In this document: positions 7,337-15,368 of the stretch, piece by piece
Position numbering within the stretch: the first letter of the stretch is position 1
How the letters are laid out: every line of letters starts with the position of its first letter
NCBI GenBank assembly: GCA_021777055.1
Contig: JAIQZO010000052.1
Location: 1 to 33,899 of the forward strand
Direction of reading: 5' to 3'
Source: Candidatus Anammoxibacter sp.
GTDB lineage: Bacteria > Planctomycetota > Brocadiia > Brocadiales > Anammoxibacteraceae
Length of the DNA: 33,899 nt
Made by a program: the position numbers and the translations under genes
The notes under the pieces: generated by a model
What the model was told of the DNA's origin: nothing
Databases searched by the model: none
The model's input: the letters and a program-made list of their open reading frames with translations, nothing else

Positions 7337-7378
7337 TGAATGCAAAGTAAATCTATAGAATTATTTACTTTGCATTCA
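7337..7378. repeat. 16-bp perfect stem-loop
   Basis: TGAATGCAAAGTAAAT (7337-7352) pairs perfectly with 7363-7378 around a 10-base loop. Neither side has a strong T-run, so a terminator role is uncertain. A smaller inverted repeat (GTAAATCA/TGATTTAC, 7274-7297) lies close by. Together they suggest a structured intergenic element between the flagellin leader and the flagellar operon. Confidence 0.5.
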
Positions 7379-7407
7379 TCTTCACATTATCTTTGTTAAG
7401 GCTTCGA

Positions 7408-7569
7408 TTACCAAATTCTCAACTTCTTAATTTCCATAATAACTTTGCGCCTTACTGAAGTATGGTTCGCAAACAGTGTGCCAAACATGTCGGCTTTTTC
7501 TTTGTGTCTCTCGTAACCTGTTGGTGTGTAAATTGTTATGTCTGCGTCTGACTTTAGGGTCTGCTTCTT
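7408..7569 (-). pseudogene. Possible remnant of an unrecognised gene's 3' end
   Basis: A 53-codon minus-strand frame without a good start reads like ordinary protein (SDADITIYTPTGYERHKEK, then MFGTLFANHTSVRRKV) and ends IKKLRIW-stop. I do not recognise the family. It may be a leftover C-terminus or chance. Confidence 0.2.
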
Positions 7570-7825
7570 TTAGTACAAATGTCAAGCTGAAATACCAGGA
7601 AAAAAATTACCTTGCCTTGGAAAAAATATGACCACTCTTTAGGAATAAGAGATAATCTAATAATATCTGTTCATTATAATTTCTTTTGTTTTTTTATAGG
7701 CAATTGAAGTGCTATCTAAAAAGGTTTTTGTGTTTAAAAAAACAGCGTCATATTAGAAATCTTATACACAAAATAATTGTAAACTCTTTAAGCTCCCCTG
7801 CAGTTTTTTTTTATTTAGAGATAAA

Positions 7826-7990
7826 ATGAATTATAGAAAGCCAGTTTTTTCTTTAAAATTCATTTGCTTGTTTCTTTTGTGTGTCTTCGTTGTGTTGTTG
7901 ATAAGCTCTGCTGTGGGAATGTGTTATGTGTGCGACGCGTTTGGCCGGCGTGAGGTTTGTTGGTTAGCGCATGATAAGCTTAGTATGTGA
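7826..7990 (+). CDS. Small hydrophobic/secreted protein, hypothetical
   Basis: A 54-residue frame begins at ATG 7826. A basic start (MNYRKPVF) is followed by a hydrophobic stretch (about 10-30, FICLFLLCVFVVLLISSAVG), then a short Cys-containing tail (MCYVCDAFGRREVCW). This is the layout of a signal peptide or single membrane anchor. The ribosome site is weak (AGAG) and the cysteine context is not a clear lipobox. It lies just upstream of the sigma-54-type promoter of the lipoprotein pair. No family recognised. Confidence 0.3.
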   Translation: MNYRKPVFSLKFICLFLLCVFVVLLISSAVGMCYVCDAFGRREVCWLAHDKLSM

Positions 7991-8025
7991 GTTACTTTAT
8001 AAGAACTATTTGAAAGTTGCTGCAA

Positions 8026-8041
8026 TGGCACAACGTTTGCT
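8026..8041 (+). promoter_or_regulatory. Sigma-54-type -24/-12 promoter
   Basis: TGGCAC-AACGT-TTGCT fits the sigma-54 consensus TGGCAC-N5-TTGCW almost perfectly, with GG at 8027-8028 and GC at 8039-8040. It would start transcription near 8052, about 60 bases before the lipoprotein gene at 8114. Sigma-54 control of mid-class flagellar genes is established in many bacteria. Confidence 0.7.
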
Positions 8042-8113
8042 TCTGGATGTCGGTAGCGAAACTTGTTAAACAATAATCAAATGTCGTTTGTGATGTGATA
8101 AGGGGTGTAATTT

Positions 8114-8728
8114 ATGGGTACGAGAAATCTTTTTCTATGTAAAAGTATAGTATTGTTTGTGGCTTGCTTTTTCTTAGCTGTGGGTTGTGAGACATATAAA
8201 AAGTATCAGAAGTCAGGAGCTCATTCTAAAAATAAAATTACTACTGAATTAGCTAAAAATGATGGAGGTAATAGTGGTATACCTGAAGAGATGGCTGTGG
8301 GCGTTAATCTTAAAAGTAACTATCAAAAGCCTTTTCTTGAACGGTATGAAGATCTTGTGAATGAATCTTTTGAAAGCAAAAGAGATATAAAACATCTTAG
8401 AATGAAGATTCTTGAACACCAGAGTATGATAGATAAGCTTAGGGTTGCGGTTAAAATAGTAATGGATGAAGTTGATAAGAAAAGCGGAAAGATTAACAAA
8501 CTACAAGTTCAGAATGGTAAGTTAATTGCTCAGTATACAAATGAAACTGCAAAGCTGAATGATGAAATTAGTAGTTATAAGGGTGAAATTGAAGGTCTTA
8601 AAGTTAAGTTGGTTAAGCTGCAGATATCAGAGATTAAATCAAAGCAGGAACTTATTAAGGTTAAAACAAGGTATATGATTGATAAAAAGAGGTGGGGAGT
8701 AAAAGATATTGAAATTACCGAGAAATGA
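8114..8728 (+). CDS. Coiled-coil lipoprotein, hypothetical
   Basis: A 204-residue protein with a lipoprotein signal (SIVLFVACFFLAVGC, lipobox LAVGC, Cys about 26), a polar linker, and a long charged helical segment (about 80-195) with heptad-like spacing of I/L/V, suggesting a periplasmic coiled coil. The ATG is preceded by AAGGGGTG. It is the first gene behind the sigma-54-type promoter at 8026 and overlaps the next lipoprotein gene by 20 bases. The pair precedes the hook gene cluster, so a role in flagellar assembly or in the outer-membrane passage is a fair inference. I do not recognise a family. Confidence 0.8.
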   Translation: MGTRNLFLCKSIVLFVACFFLAVGCETYKKYQKSGAHSKNKITTELAKNDGGNSGIPEEMAVGVNLKSNYQKPFLERYEDLVNESFESKRDIKHLRMKILEHQSMIDKLRVAVKIVMDEVDKKSGKINKLQVQNGKLIAQYTNETAKLNDEISSYKGEIEGLKVKLVKLQISEIKSKQELIKVKTRYMIDKKRWGVKDIEITEK

Positions 8729-9446
8729 GTTTATCAATTCAGAAAATATGTTAAGAAAAAATAGAAAGAAAGGTTTTTATCTATTTCTCTTTGTTCTAAT
8801 CTTGCTGCTTTCGTGTACAGGCTGTAAAGTCGTGCCTGAGAAGAGCTGGATTCCTGATTGGACAAATGTGGAAAAGAGAGAACTTCCTCCTTTTAGTCGA
8901 TCAAGGTCAAAGGAACTGGATAGTCAAACCATCAGGAATGTTTTGGTTGTGCCATTCTTAGTTGATAAAGGGCCTGAAAGGGAGGCAGAGATGGTTACCA
9001 GAGTCTTTAAAGCTGAGCTTGCTAACGCAAATTTGTTTAAGTTGGTAACGCCGTCAAAGAGGCCGCTGGAACTAATTGATGTGACTGATACTTTGTGGGA
9101 ACTTGGTTTTGTTGATGTGGATTCATTAGTTGAAGCAAAAAAGAAGTATATGGTTGACGCGTTTCTATTTGGTCAGGTTACATCTTTTAAACCATATATT
9201 CCTCTTGTCTTAGGGGTAAAAGTGACCTTAGTTTCTGCTTTGACTGGCGGAGCTTTATGGAGCATAGATGGAGTTTTTAATAGCGAGCAGAAAGAGGTTG
9301 TTAAATTGGCAAAGGACTATTATAAGGGATATTATAGTTCCGGACAATCCTTGTATGGTTGGGAGCTAATGCTTGTATCTATGGAACGTTATTCTCAATT
9401 TATCTCCAATATGCTAATCTCCACCATTACAAAATCTGGCCAGTAG
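8709..9446 (+). CDS. Lipoprotein with CsgG/TolB-N-like fold, hypothetical
   Basis: The best start is TTG at 8709, nine bases after GGGGAG inside the preceding gene. An ATG at 8748 is the alternative. The signal segment (FYLFLFVLILLLSCTGC) ends in a lipobox-like CTGC. The body begins IRNVLVVPF and continues FKAELANANLFKLVTPSKR and DAFLFGQVTSFKPY. This pattern, a strand NVLVVPF followed by helix and 'GQVTSF', resembles periplasmic CsgG/LpoB/TolB-N-like lipoproteins and, loosely, the middle domain of FlgT. That resemblance is by eye. It is translationally coupled to the gene at 8114 and likely acts with it at the outer membrane. It is followed by about 450 bases without a plus-strand gene. Confidence 0.75.
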   Translation: MKLPRNEFINSENMLRKNRKKGFYLFLFVLILLLSCTGCKVVPEKSWIPDWTNVEKRELPPFSRSRSKELDSQTIRNVLVVPFLVDKGPEREAEMVTRVFKAELANANLFKLVTPSKRPLELIDVTDTLWELGFVDVDSLVEAKKKYMVDAFLFGQVTSFKPYIPLVLGVKVTLVSALTGGALWSIDGVFNSEQKEVVKLAKDYYKGYYSSGQSLYGWELMLVSMERYSQFISNMLISTITKSGQ

Positions 9447-9894
9447 CGTGGTGATGCCGTAAGCAAATAGATGAGACGGTCATATATATAGTTCTGTTTC
9501 TAATTTTCTAGATGGACATAAAAAAAACGTAAAATCGATTTAAAATGTAATGCCCTAAGGTGTCAGAATATATTATCCAACATATATACTTTATATATGC
9601 TTTTCTGGATTCATGCTGAAAAATAGTATTATTCCAGCTATTGCCTGCGGAAAAAAAATTCTAACTGTGTTAAAAATTTCCTTTCCTTGTTTTCCTCTTG
9701 TTTTAAATCATAGAACTTTCGGTGTAGTGTAACTCCCTGTTTGTAAACATGTTGTAGATTATTTAAATATGCTCCTTGAAAAGGCATACCCTTTGCTATC
9801 TTGAAGATTGACAGTTTTCCATCAGAACTCAACTGAAGTTTTAAAGGTTGTAGATTCTTCTGTTTTGACAGTTAACTTTTAAAGGATGTGAAGT
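9447..9894. other. Intergenic region upstream of fliK
   Basis: No plus-strand gene is visible. It carries the sigma-54-like site at 9782-9797. A minus-strand open frame (9638-9832, or up to 77 codons without an ATG at its head) is present but not convincing. Confidence 0.5.
9782..9797 (+). promoter_or_regulatory. Sigma-54-like promoter upstream of fliK
   Basis: AGGCAT-ACCCT-TTGCT has the invariant GG and GC with the correct 10-base spacing (9783-9784 and 9795-9796). It predicts a start near 9808, about 87 bases before fliK. It departs from consensus at the first T and at the sixth base (AGGCAT against TGGCAC). Confidence 0.5.
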
Positions 9895-11709
9895 ATGCAT
9901 GAGATGAGCGTGTTGAATCAAAACAAGTCCGGTTTTATTAATAATGTTAAAAAGATGGGGGTAAATGCATCTCCTTCTGGTGAAAGTCGCGAGGTCAAGG
10001 CTTCTTTTAAGGAATACTTGAGTTCCGACGTAACTGAAACTAGAACCTTGTCTGATACTGATAAAACTGCAGGTGGCGCGAGTATTGTTAAAAATATGAT
10101 CTCTAAGGAAGATTTGTATGAAAGAAAGGGCCTTGGAGATTCAAAATCTCGAATTCAGGGTAGGAGATCGAATATTAAAGAAGTTAAAGGGCTGCGGACA
10201 GTTAAGGATGGTGCAAAGATTGATGAGAAAAAAGATGCTGTAAGTCTCATAGATAAAGATCTAAAGGCTTCGGGTTTAATAAAAGAGAAGCCGTTGCTTA
10301 AAAAGAAGGTTGAAGTGGAAGACGGGGGTGATGGTATTGTGTTTGTTCAGTTTAAGAATCTGGTAGTCCAAAATGAGAAGAATGCCTTACCGGAGACTGT
10401 GAGTCTTGTGGTTAATGGTGATAATACCAATCGCTTGGGAAAATCTCATGTAGAGAAGTCCGCAAAATCGACACTTTCAGGAATGGTTCGGACGCGTCTT
10501 AGCGTTGATTCCGATAACGGTATGGATCAAAAAGCATTCATGATTGCGAGAAAGCTCTTAGTTCAAATAAAAGAAGGAAAAATCAGTGGTTCTGAGTTTG
10601 CTGTGAAAGTAAGTGAAGAAATTGCTAAACAAGGTGAAGGTAACGCTACCGGTATTTCAACGAGAATGTTGGAAAGACTTTTTCGTGGATTAAACAATGG
10701 GGTTAAAGGTGAAGAGCTGGTTAATAATGCAAAATCCGTCGAGGTGAATAAGGTCATTAAAGCGATTGATGATCTTGGATTGAAAAAAGAGGCCCTTCTG
10801 GTGAGTGGGAAGGTTTCTAACGAGGGGCGGATGCTAGATCAGAATTTTGCAGCAATTGACAAATTAAAGGCAAATAGTGATGCAAGAAATTCTGCAAGAA
10901 ATAGTGAACTTGAAAGTCGTAATTCTCTGAACCACACAGACGATTCTCGTTCTGAATCAGATTTGAGCATAAATAAGTTAGTAACCAGTGATGAAATGAA
11001 AAGTGATGTGGAGAACGGTGGTCGAAGTACCAGGGGGGAACAGAAAATAGTACTGGATCAGAGTGCAAAGAATGAGTTGTTCGGCCAAAATCAGAAAAAA
11101 AGCGAACTTGTTTACCAATCTATGTTAAAGAAAAGTAAAGAAGGAAAAGGTGATCTTACAGATGCTGGATCAATATCAGGAAATGAAAAAAGTTTTATGT
11201 CTGCTAAGGTCCAAGCTGTAAAGTCCCCGGCAAATATTCAGAATAATGTTAATCCTGATCTAAAGTCGCAATTTGGTGAAATGGTTGTTAGCGGTGCAAA
11301 ACAGTTCATAAAAGGTGGCAGTCAGGAGATTCATTTAACAATTAGAAAACCTGACTTAGGGAATCTGAAGATCTCTTTTATTGAAAGAGGCAAAGGTGGT
11401 TTGGACATCTCCATTGTTACTGAGAGGGTCGATGCAGTAGAAGTTATTAAACAAAATAGCGGAGAATTAAAACAGTTGCTCCTACAGGATGGTATTGATT
11501 TGTCAAAGTTTGATGTCTTTAGTGAAAATAGTCGAGATAGGGGGCGTTTGTTACATAACGATGGTAATCAGCAAAGGCAGCAGAAACGTCAGCACTTAGA
11601 AGAAGAAGCGTTATCAAACCTTTATGATAAAGAAGTTGAACCTTATACGCTAGAAGTACAGAACAGCGGTTTGGTAACTGGTAATAGTCAGATTAACGTA
11701 TTTGCGTAG
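9895..11709 (+). CDS. fliK: FliK, hook-length control protein
   Basis: A 604-residue protein with a long, charged, low-complexity N-terminal and middle part, as expected for the molecular ruler. The C-terminal hook-length (Flg_hook) domain spans about 465-550: EIHLTIRKPDLGNLKISF, then GGLDISIV and LLLQDGIDLSKFDVF. FliK is exported, measures the hook and switches the export gate from hook to filament substrates by contacting FlhB. It leads a run fliK-flgD-flgE-flgF. The start is ATG 9895 after AGGA. A second ATG at codon 4 is possible. The middle is poorly conserved by nature, so identity rests on the C-terminus and position before flgD. Confidence 0.85.
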   Translation: MHEMSVLNQNKSGFINNVKKMGVNASPSGESREVKASFKEYLSSDVTETRTLSDTDKTAGGASIVKNMISKEDLYERKGLGDSKSRIQGRRSNIKEVKGLRTVKDGAKIDEKKDAVSLIDKDLKASGLIKEKPLLKKKVEVEDGGDGIVFVQFKNLVVQNEKNALPETVSLVVNGDNTNRLGKSHVEKSAKSTLSGMVRTRLSVDSDNGMDQKAFMIARKLLVQIKEGKISGSEFAVKVSEEIAKQGEGNATGISTRMLERLFRGLNNGVKGEELVNNAKSVEVNKVIKAIDDLGLKKEALLVSGKVSNEGRMLDQNFAAIDKLKANSDARNSARNSELESRNSLNHTDDSRSESDLSINKLVTSDEMKSDVENGGRSTRGEQKIVLDQSAKNELFGQNQKKSELVYQSMLKKSKEGKGDLTDAGSISGNEKSFMSAKVQAVKSPANIQNNVNPDLKSQFGEMVVSGAKQFIKGGSQEIHLTIRKPDLGNLKISFIERGKGGLDISIVTERVDAVEVIKQNSGELKQLLLQDGIDLSKFDVFSENSRDRGRLLHNDGNQQRQQKRQHLEEEALSNLYDKEVEPYTLEVQNSGLVTGNSQINVFA

Positions 11710-11791
11710 TAATTTAGTGCTGTTTTTTTGGTAACTACGATTAGTTTTAGCGGAAAAGCAGTTTAATTATTCTTTAAATTAGGAGAAGGCA

Positions 11792-12172
11792 ATGGAAGGT
11801 ATAAGTCCCACATCAGATCTTGGAAGTGATAAGTTCTTAAAGCTTTTTGTTGAGCAGATGAAGAATCAGGATCCGCTGGAACCACAGAAAAACAGTGAGT
11901 TTCTTGCACAACTAGCCCAATTTACCTCTCTGGAACAGCTGGGAAAACAGACAGATCTGCTTTCTGACCAGGCCGTAAATTCTGCATTAACACAAGCTTT
12001 GCAAGAGTTAGAGGTTGCATCGTCTCTTGTTGGTAAACAGATAAAATTTGGGACATTTGATTCAAGTGTGCAGACAGGAATTGTAGATAGTGTACAGTTG
12101 AAGGAAGATGGTATATTTTTCCAGGTTGATGGAGAAGATGTGCCGGTGTCCCAACTTTTGGGAATTGGGTAG
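11792..12172 (+). CDS. flgD: FlgD, hook assembly scaffold (short form)
   Basis: A 126-residue protein with the signature N-terminal segment of FlgD: FLKLFVEQMKNQDPLEP (16-32), then NSEFLAQLAQFTSLEQL. The cap scaffold sits at the hook tip and directs FlgE addition. At 126 residues it is much shorter than the ~220-residue enterobacterial protein and lacks the Tudor-like and Ig-like core, keeping the N-terminal region and a short beta-rich tail (VGKQIKFG...DSVQLKEDGIFFQVDGE). Short FlgDs occur in several phyla. AGGAGA precedes the ATG. It lies between fliK and flgE, probably cotranscribed. Confidence 0.92.
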   Translation: MEGISPTSDLGSDKFLKLFVEQMKNQDPLEPQKNSEFLAQLAQFTSLEQLGKQTDLLSDQAVNSALTQALQELEVASSLVGKQIKFGTFDSSVQTGIVDSVQLKEDGIFFQVDGEDVPVSQLLGIG

Positions 12173-12254
12173 TTTTGTTTTGATATTGCATCAGTTTGAT
12201 TTAGACGTTTATTTACATTAAATTTCATTAAAATAACCTTAGGAGGATATAAAA

Positions 12255-13433
12255 ATGCCTACCCCGATATTTTTGGGTCAGACTGCGGTATTAGCTCACC
12301 AAAACTGGCTTAATATGATAGGTAACAACCTTGCAAATGTTAACACCTTTGGCTTTAAAAGCGGAAGGATGCGGTTTGGTGATATTATTGGTGCTACTAT
12401 TGGTGGTGTTACACTTGGTAATGGTGTAAGTATCGCGGGAGTCGATACGAATTTTTCTCAAGGTTCTTTACAGGCAACAGGGCAGACCTTGGATCTTGCG
12501 TTGGACGGCCAAGGGTTCTTTACTTTAAATGACGGTAATAAGAATGTGTTTACAAGGGTGGGTACATTTGCACTTGATGAAACAAAGTTTCTGGTTGAAA
12601 AAACGACAGGATTCAGAGTTTTGGACATGGAAGGTAAAGATATTAAGGTTAACCCTGAGGATTTCCGTGTTGATGGTACAGGAACTACGAATGTAGAGCT
12701 TGTTGGTAATCTCAGTTCGAAAACTAACGCACAAGGATCGTTTAAAGTGAGCACTACGGTTTTCGATTCTGCGGGAAATCAGCATACATTAAATATCGAA
12801 CTTACACGGCAGGACGATGGTGCTACTCCTCCTGTTGCTACAAATCAATGGCTTGGAGTTGTTACTAGTCCTGAAACCGGTGCGGTTTTTTCAGACGCAG
12901 CCATTGATATTACATATGATTCGGCTGGTAATCCTCCGACAACACCGGCAGATGTGGCAATTGCCGTTGATTTCGGCATTGGCTCTCAGGCTTTAACTCT
13001 TGATTTCTTAGGTACTACTCATAGTGCCGGTGCGACAAATGTAAAAGAGGGGAGTAAAGATGGTTCTCTCGCAATTACGTTTAGTAAACTTGTTGTTCAA
13101 CCTAATGGTGATGTTAAAGCGATAAAGTCAGATGGATCAAATGAGATAATTACTGCAATTGGGGTGTCTGTTGCCGATAACCCGGATGGTCTTAAAGCAT
13201 TGGGAAACGGTGTCTATGAGGCGACTGAGAACACTGGCGTTGTTAATATTGTACGGCCACGGGAAGGTGGAACTGGTGTCCTTCGTGCCGGATTTCTAGA
13301 GACATCAAATGTGGACTTGACTTCCGAGCTGGTAAATCTAATTGTTGCACAAAGAGGATTTTCTACCGGAGCAAGGATTATTACTACCTCAGATCAGGTG
13401 ATGCAGGAAACACTTAACTTGAAACGAAATTAG
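12255..13433 (+). CDS. flgE: FlgE, flagellar hook protein
   Basis: A 392-residue hook subunit. The N-terminal rod/hook motif ANVNTFGFKSGRMRFGD lies at about 27-43, followed by the TLDLALDGQGFF segment (78-89). A D2-type domain (about 144-271: TVFDSAGNQHTLNIEL, VDFGIGSQ, GSKDGSL) follows, and the C-terminal block ends SNVDLTSELVNLIVAQRGF and TTSDQVMQETLNLKRN. It polymerises under the FlgD cap to make the universal-joint hook and is exported without a cleaved signal. AGGAGG lies eight bases before the ATG. Part of its D2 domain is closely echoed inside FlgL (21904). Confidence 0.95.
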   Translation: MPTPIFLGQTAVLAHQNWLNMIGNNLANVNTFGFKSGRMRFGDIIGATIGGVTLGNGVSIAGVDTNFSQGSLQATGQTLDLALDGQGFFTLNDGNKNVFTRVGTFALDETKFLVEKTTGFRVLDMEGKDIKVNPEDFRVDGTGTTNVELVGNLSSKTNAQGSFKVSTTVFDSAGNQHTLNIELTRQDDGATPPVATNQWLGVVTSPETGAVFSDAAIDITYDSAGNPPTTPADVAIAVDFGIGSQALTLDFLGTTHSAGATNVKEGSKDGSLAITFSKLVVQPNGDVKAIKSDGSNEIITAIGVSVADNPDGLKALGNGVYEATENTGVVNIVRPREGGTGVLRAGFLETSNVDLTSELVNLIVAQRGFSTGARIITTSDQVMQETLNLKRN

Positions 13434-13488
13434 GGTTAAACAAGTAGACACATTTTATTAAAAAGAAATTTAATAAGAGGGAAAGAGA

Positions 13489-14202
13489 ATGATCGTTGGA
13501 TTGTATTCAAGTGTTACAGGAAAGGAAACAGGTGGACAGAATCTGGAAATTATATCCAGAAACCTTGCAAATATAAATACTGCCGGGTTTAAAAAAAATA
13601 TGCCTACTTTCCGTACGTTCATGGACAACGGTGAATCTATTCATGGTACAACTATTTCAAAGGTTTTTATAGACCACAGTCAGGGTACCTTGAAACCAAC
13701 AGGTAATAAACTTGATATGGCTATTAATGGAAAAGGTTATTTTGTCCTGGAATCTGAGAATGGAAAAAGGTACTCAAGGAATGGTCACTTTCTTATTAAT
13801 AAGGATATGGAGATTATAAATTCCGTTGGTTGGAAAGTACTAGATGATAACGGCCAAACGTTAGAAGTACCACAAAACGTAAAAGAGATCCTTGTTAATG
13901 GTGAGGGTGAGATTACGGTTGACGGTGTTGGTATAGGCAAAGTAGATGTTGTTGATTTTGCGAACAAAGAGGTTTTAAAAGAGGTTGGTAATAGTGCCTA
14001 TATTGCGCAAAGTGGTAATTCTGGTGAAACTTCAACTTCTTATGAAGTGCAGCAGGGTTTCGTTGAAAGTTCTAATGTCAGTGTCGTTGATGAGATGGTT
14101 AATATGATTGCTAATTCTAGGAGTTTTGAAGGTAATTCCCGCATAAATAAGACATTTGATAGAACATTGGAAAAACTTGTAAGTGCGGCTGATGGTGGGT
14201 AG
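13489..14202 (+). CDS. flgF: FlgF, proximal rod protein
   Basis: A 237-residue rod/hook family protein: RNLANINTAGFKKNMPTF (24-41), KLDMAINGKGYFVLE and the C-terminal VVDEMVNMIANSRSFEGN. Length and its place directly before flgG favour FlgF over another FlgG-type rod protein. The two are hard to tell apart by eye. It forms part of the periplasmic drive shaft. GAGGGAAAGAG precedes the ATG. The 300-base gap to flgG is unusually long for this operon and holds repeat-like DNA. Confidence 0.88.
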   Translation: MIVGLYSSVTGKETGGQNLEIISRNLANINTAGFKKNMPTFRTFMDNGESIHGTTISKVFIDHSQGTLKPTGNKLDMAINGKGYFVLESENGKRYSRNGHFLINKDMEIINSVGWKVLDDNGQTLEVPQNVKEILVNGEGEITVDGVGIGKVDVVDFANKEVLKEVGNSAYIAQSGNSGETSTSYEVQQGFVESSNVSVVDEMVNMIANSRSFEGNSRINKTFDRTLEKLVSAADGG

Positions 14203-14502
14203 TTTTGTCTCTTGGTGGATTTGGGTAATGGCAAGGCAATGGATTGACGGTAAATTGTGCTTCTCGTCGTGTGGTCTCTTGTCTTGCTATTGTTTATGAC
14301 ATATCTGTCGAAGCCACAAGCAGGTTCGAAATACAGTACTTAGGAGACAGAATTCAGTATAAAGCATAGATTTGTAGCTATTTTACAACTCCAGCTTTTT
14401 TTTGTTCTGACTCCTGATTCCTGAATTCCATAAAAACGACATAATCGTAAAAAAGAATCTATTATAAAGTAAATACAATAACTTGTTTATGGGGAAACAA
14501 TT
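14203..14502. other. Gap between flgF and flgG with repeat-like DNA
   Basis: This 300-base gap holds no gene. It contains an imperfect inverted pair (AATGGCAAGGCAA around 14226-14238 against TTGTCTTGCTATT around 14278-14290), the dispersed repeat at 14347-14376, and a CTGACTCCTGATTCCTGAATTCC tract split around 14407-14429 that echoes the CAGAATTCAG core in reverse. I see no clear promoter. Confidence 0.5.
14347..14376 (+). repeat. Dispersed ~30-bp repeat, copy 2
   Basis: It matches the minus strand of 319-349 (ACAGAATTCAG, then TAAAGCATAGATTTGT) with about two differences. It sits inside the flgF-flgG gap, flanked by a partly complementary CTGAATTCC tract downstream, which suggests an inserted repeat element rather than a gene-specific signal. 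Confidence 0.45.
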
Positions 14503-15288
14503 ATGATTAAAGCTCTATTCACGCTTTCAACAGGTATGAAAGCGCAACAAACATATTTGGATAACGTTTCTAATAATCTTGCCAATATAAATACCACTGG
14601 TTTTAAGAGGAGCCAGGTTAATTTTCAGGACCTTATGTATTCTAACGAGTCAAAACCAGGTTCTGAAGCCGGCAGCGGTATTGAGATACCTACCGGGCTA
14701 CAGATTGGATCTGGTGTACGGTTGAATTCGACTACAAAAGTGTTTACCCATGGTACTCAGATCAACACTGGTAATCAGTTTGATTTTTCCATACAGGGGG
14801 AAGGTTTTTTTAAGGTTATTATGCCGGATGGTACTGATGCGTATACCAGGGATGGGTCATTTCGTTTAAGCGGGCAGGGAGAAATTGTAACGACAGATGG
14901 ATTGAAGCTTACTCCTTCTATTACGGTTCCTGATGATGCAACAAACATTACCGTTGGGAATGATGGAACGGTTAATGTGCAGCTACCTGACGGAACTATA
15001 ACCAATGTTGGTCAAATTGAGTTGGTTAAATTTGTAAACCCTAGTGGATTGGAAAGTAGGGGACGTAACCTTTTAAGGGAGTCTCCTGCCTCAGGGTCAC
15101 CGACAATTTCAACCCCGGGAGAGCAAGGTGTGGGTGAGATAATACAGGGTTTTCTAGAAGGCTCAAACGTGGAAACCGTTACAGAACTTGTAAACTTAAT
15201 TACAGCTCAAAGAGCATATGAAGTAAATTCAAGGGGTATTCGTGCCGCAGATGATATGTTGAGGTCAGCAGCTTCTATTGTCAGATAA
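14503..15288 (+). CDS. flgG: FlgG, distal rod protein
   Basis: A 261-residue protein matching FlgG in length and throughout: MIKALFTLSTGMKAQQ at the start, NNLANINTTGFKRSQVNFQDLMY (about 24-46), a GSGVR segment, FDFSIQGEGFFKV, YTRDGSF and the C-terminal QGFLEGSNVETVTELVNLI with TAQRAYEVNSRGI. It forms the straight distal rod that crosses the P and L rings and joins the hook. GGGGAA precedes the ATG. It is followed by flgA, flgH and flgI, matching the common rod-ring gene order. Confidence 0.96.
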   Translation: MIKALFTLSTGMKAQQTYLDNVSNNLANINTTGFKRSQVNFQDLMYSNESKPGSEAGSGIEIPTGLQIGSGVRLNSTTKVFTHGTQINTGNQFDFSIQGEGFFKVIMPDGTDAYTRDGSFRLSGQGEIVTTDGLKLTPSITVPDDATNITVGNDGTVNVQLPDGTITNVGQIELVKFVNPSGLESRGRNLLRESPASGSPTISTPGEQGVGEIIQGFLEGSNVETVTELVNLITAQRAYEVNSRGIRAADDMLRSAASIVR

Positions 15289-15368
15289 TGTAATGCTGCT
15301 GTAAATTTTGTTTTGATAATCAAATATGCAGTTTTGTCATGATTGCCGACTTAAAAAGAGGTGTATAA

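Noticed and set aside
9638..9832. 64-codon minus-strand frame between the lipoprotein gene and fliK
   Set aside because: TTG start without a ribosome site and antisense to a well-organised operon. Composition is not implausible but I cannot support it.
14261..14276. Sigma-54 promoter for flgG
   Set aside because: GG and GC are present but separated by 11 instead of 10 bases, which sigma-54 does not tolerate well.
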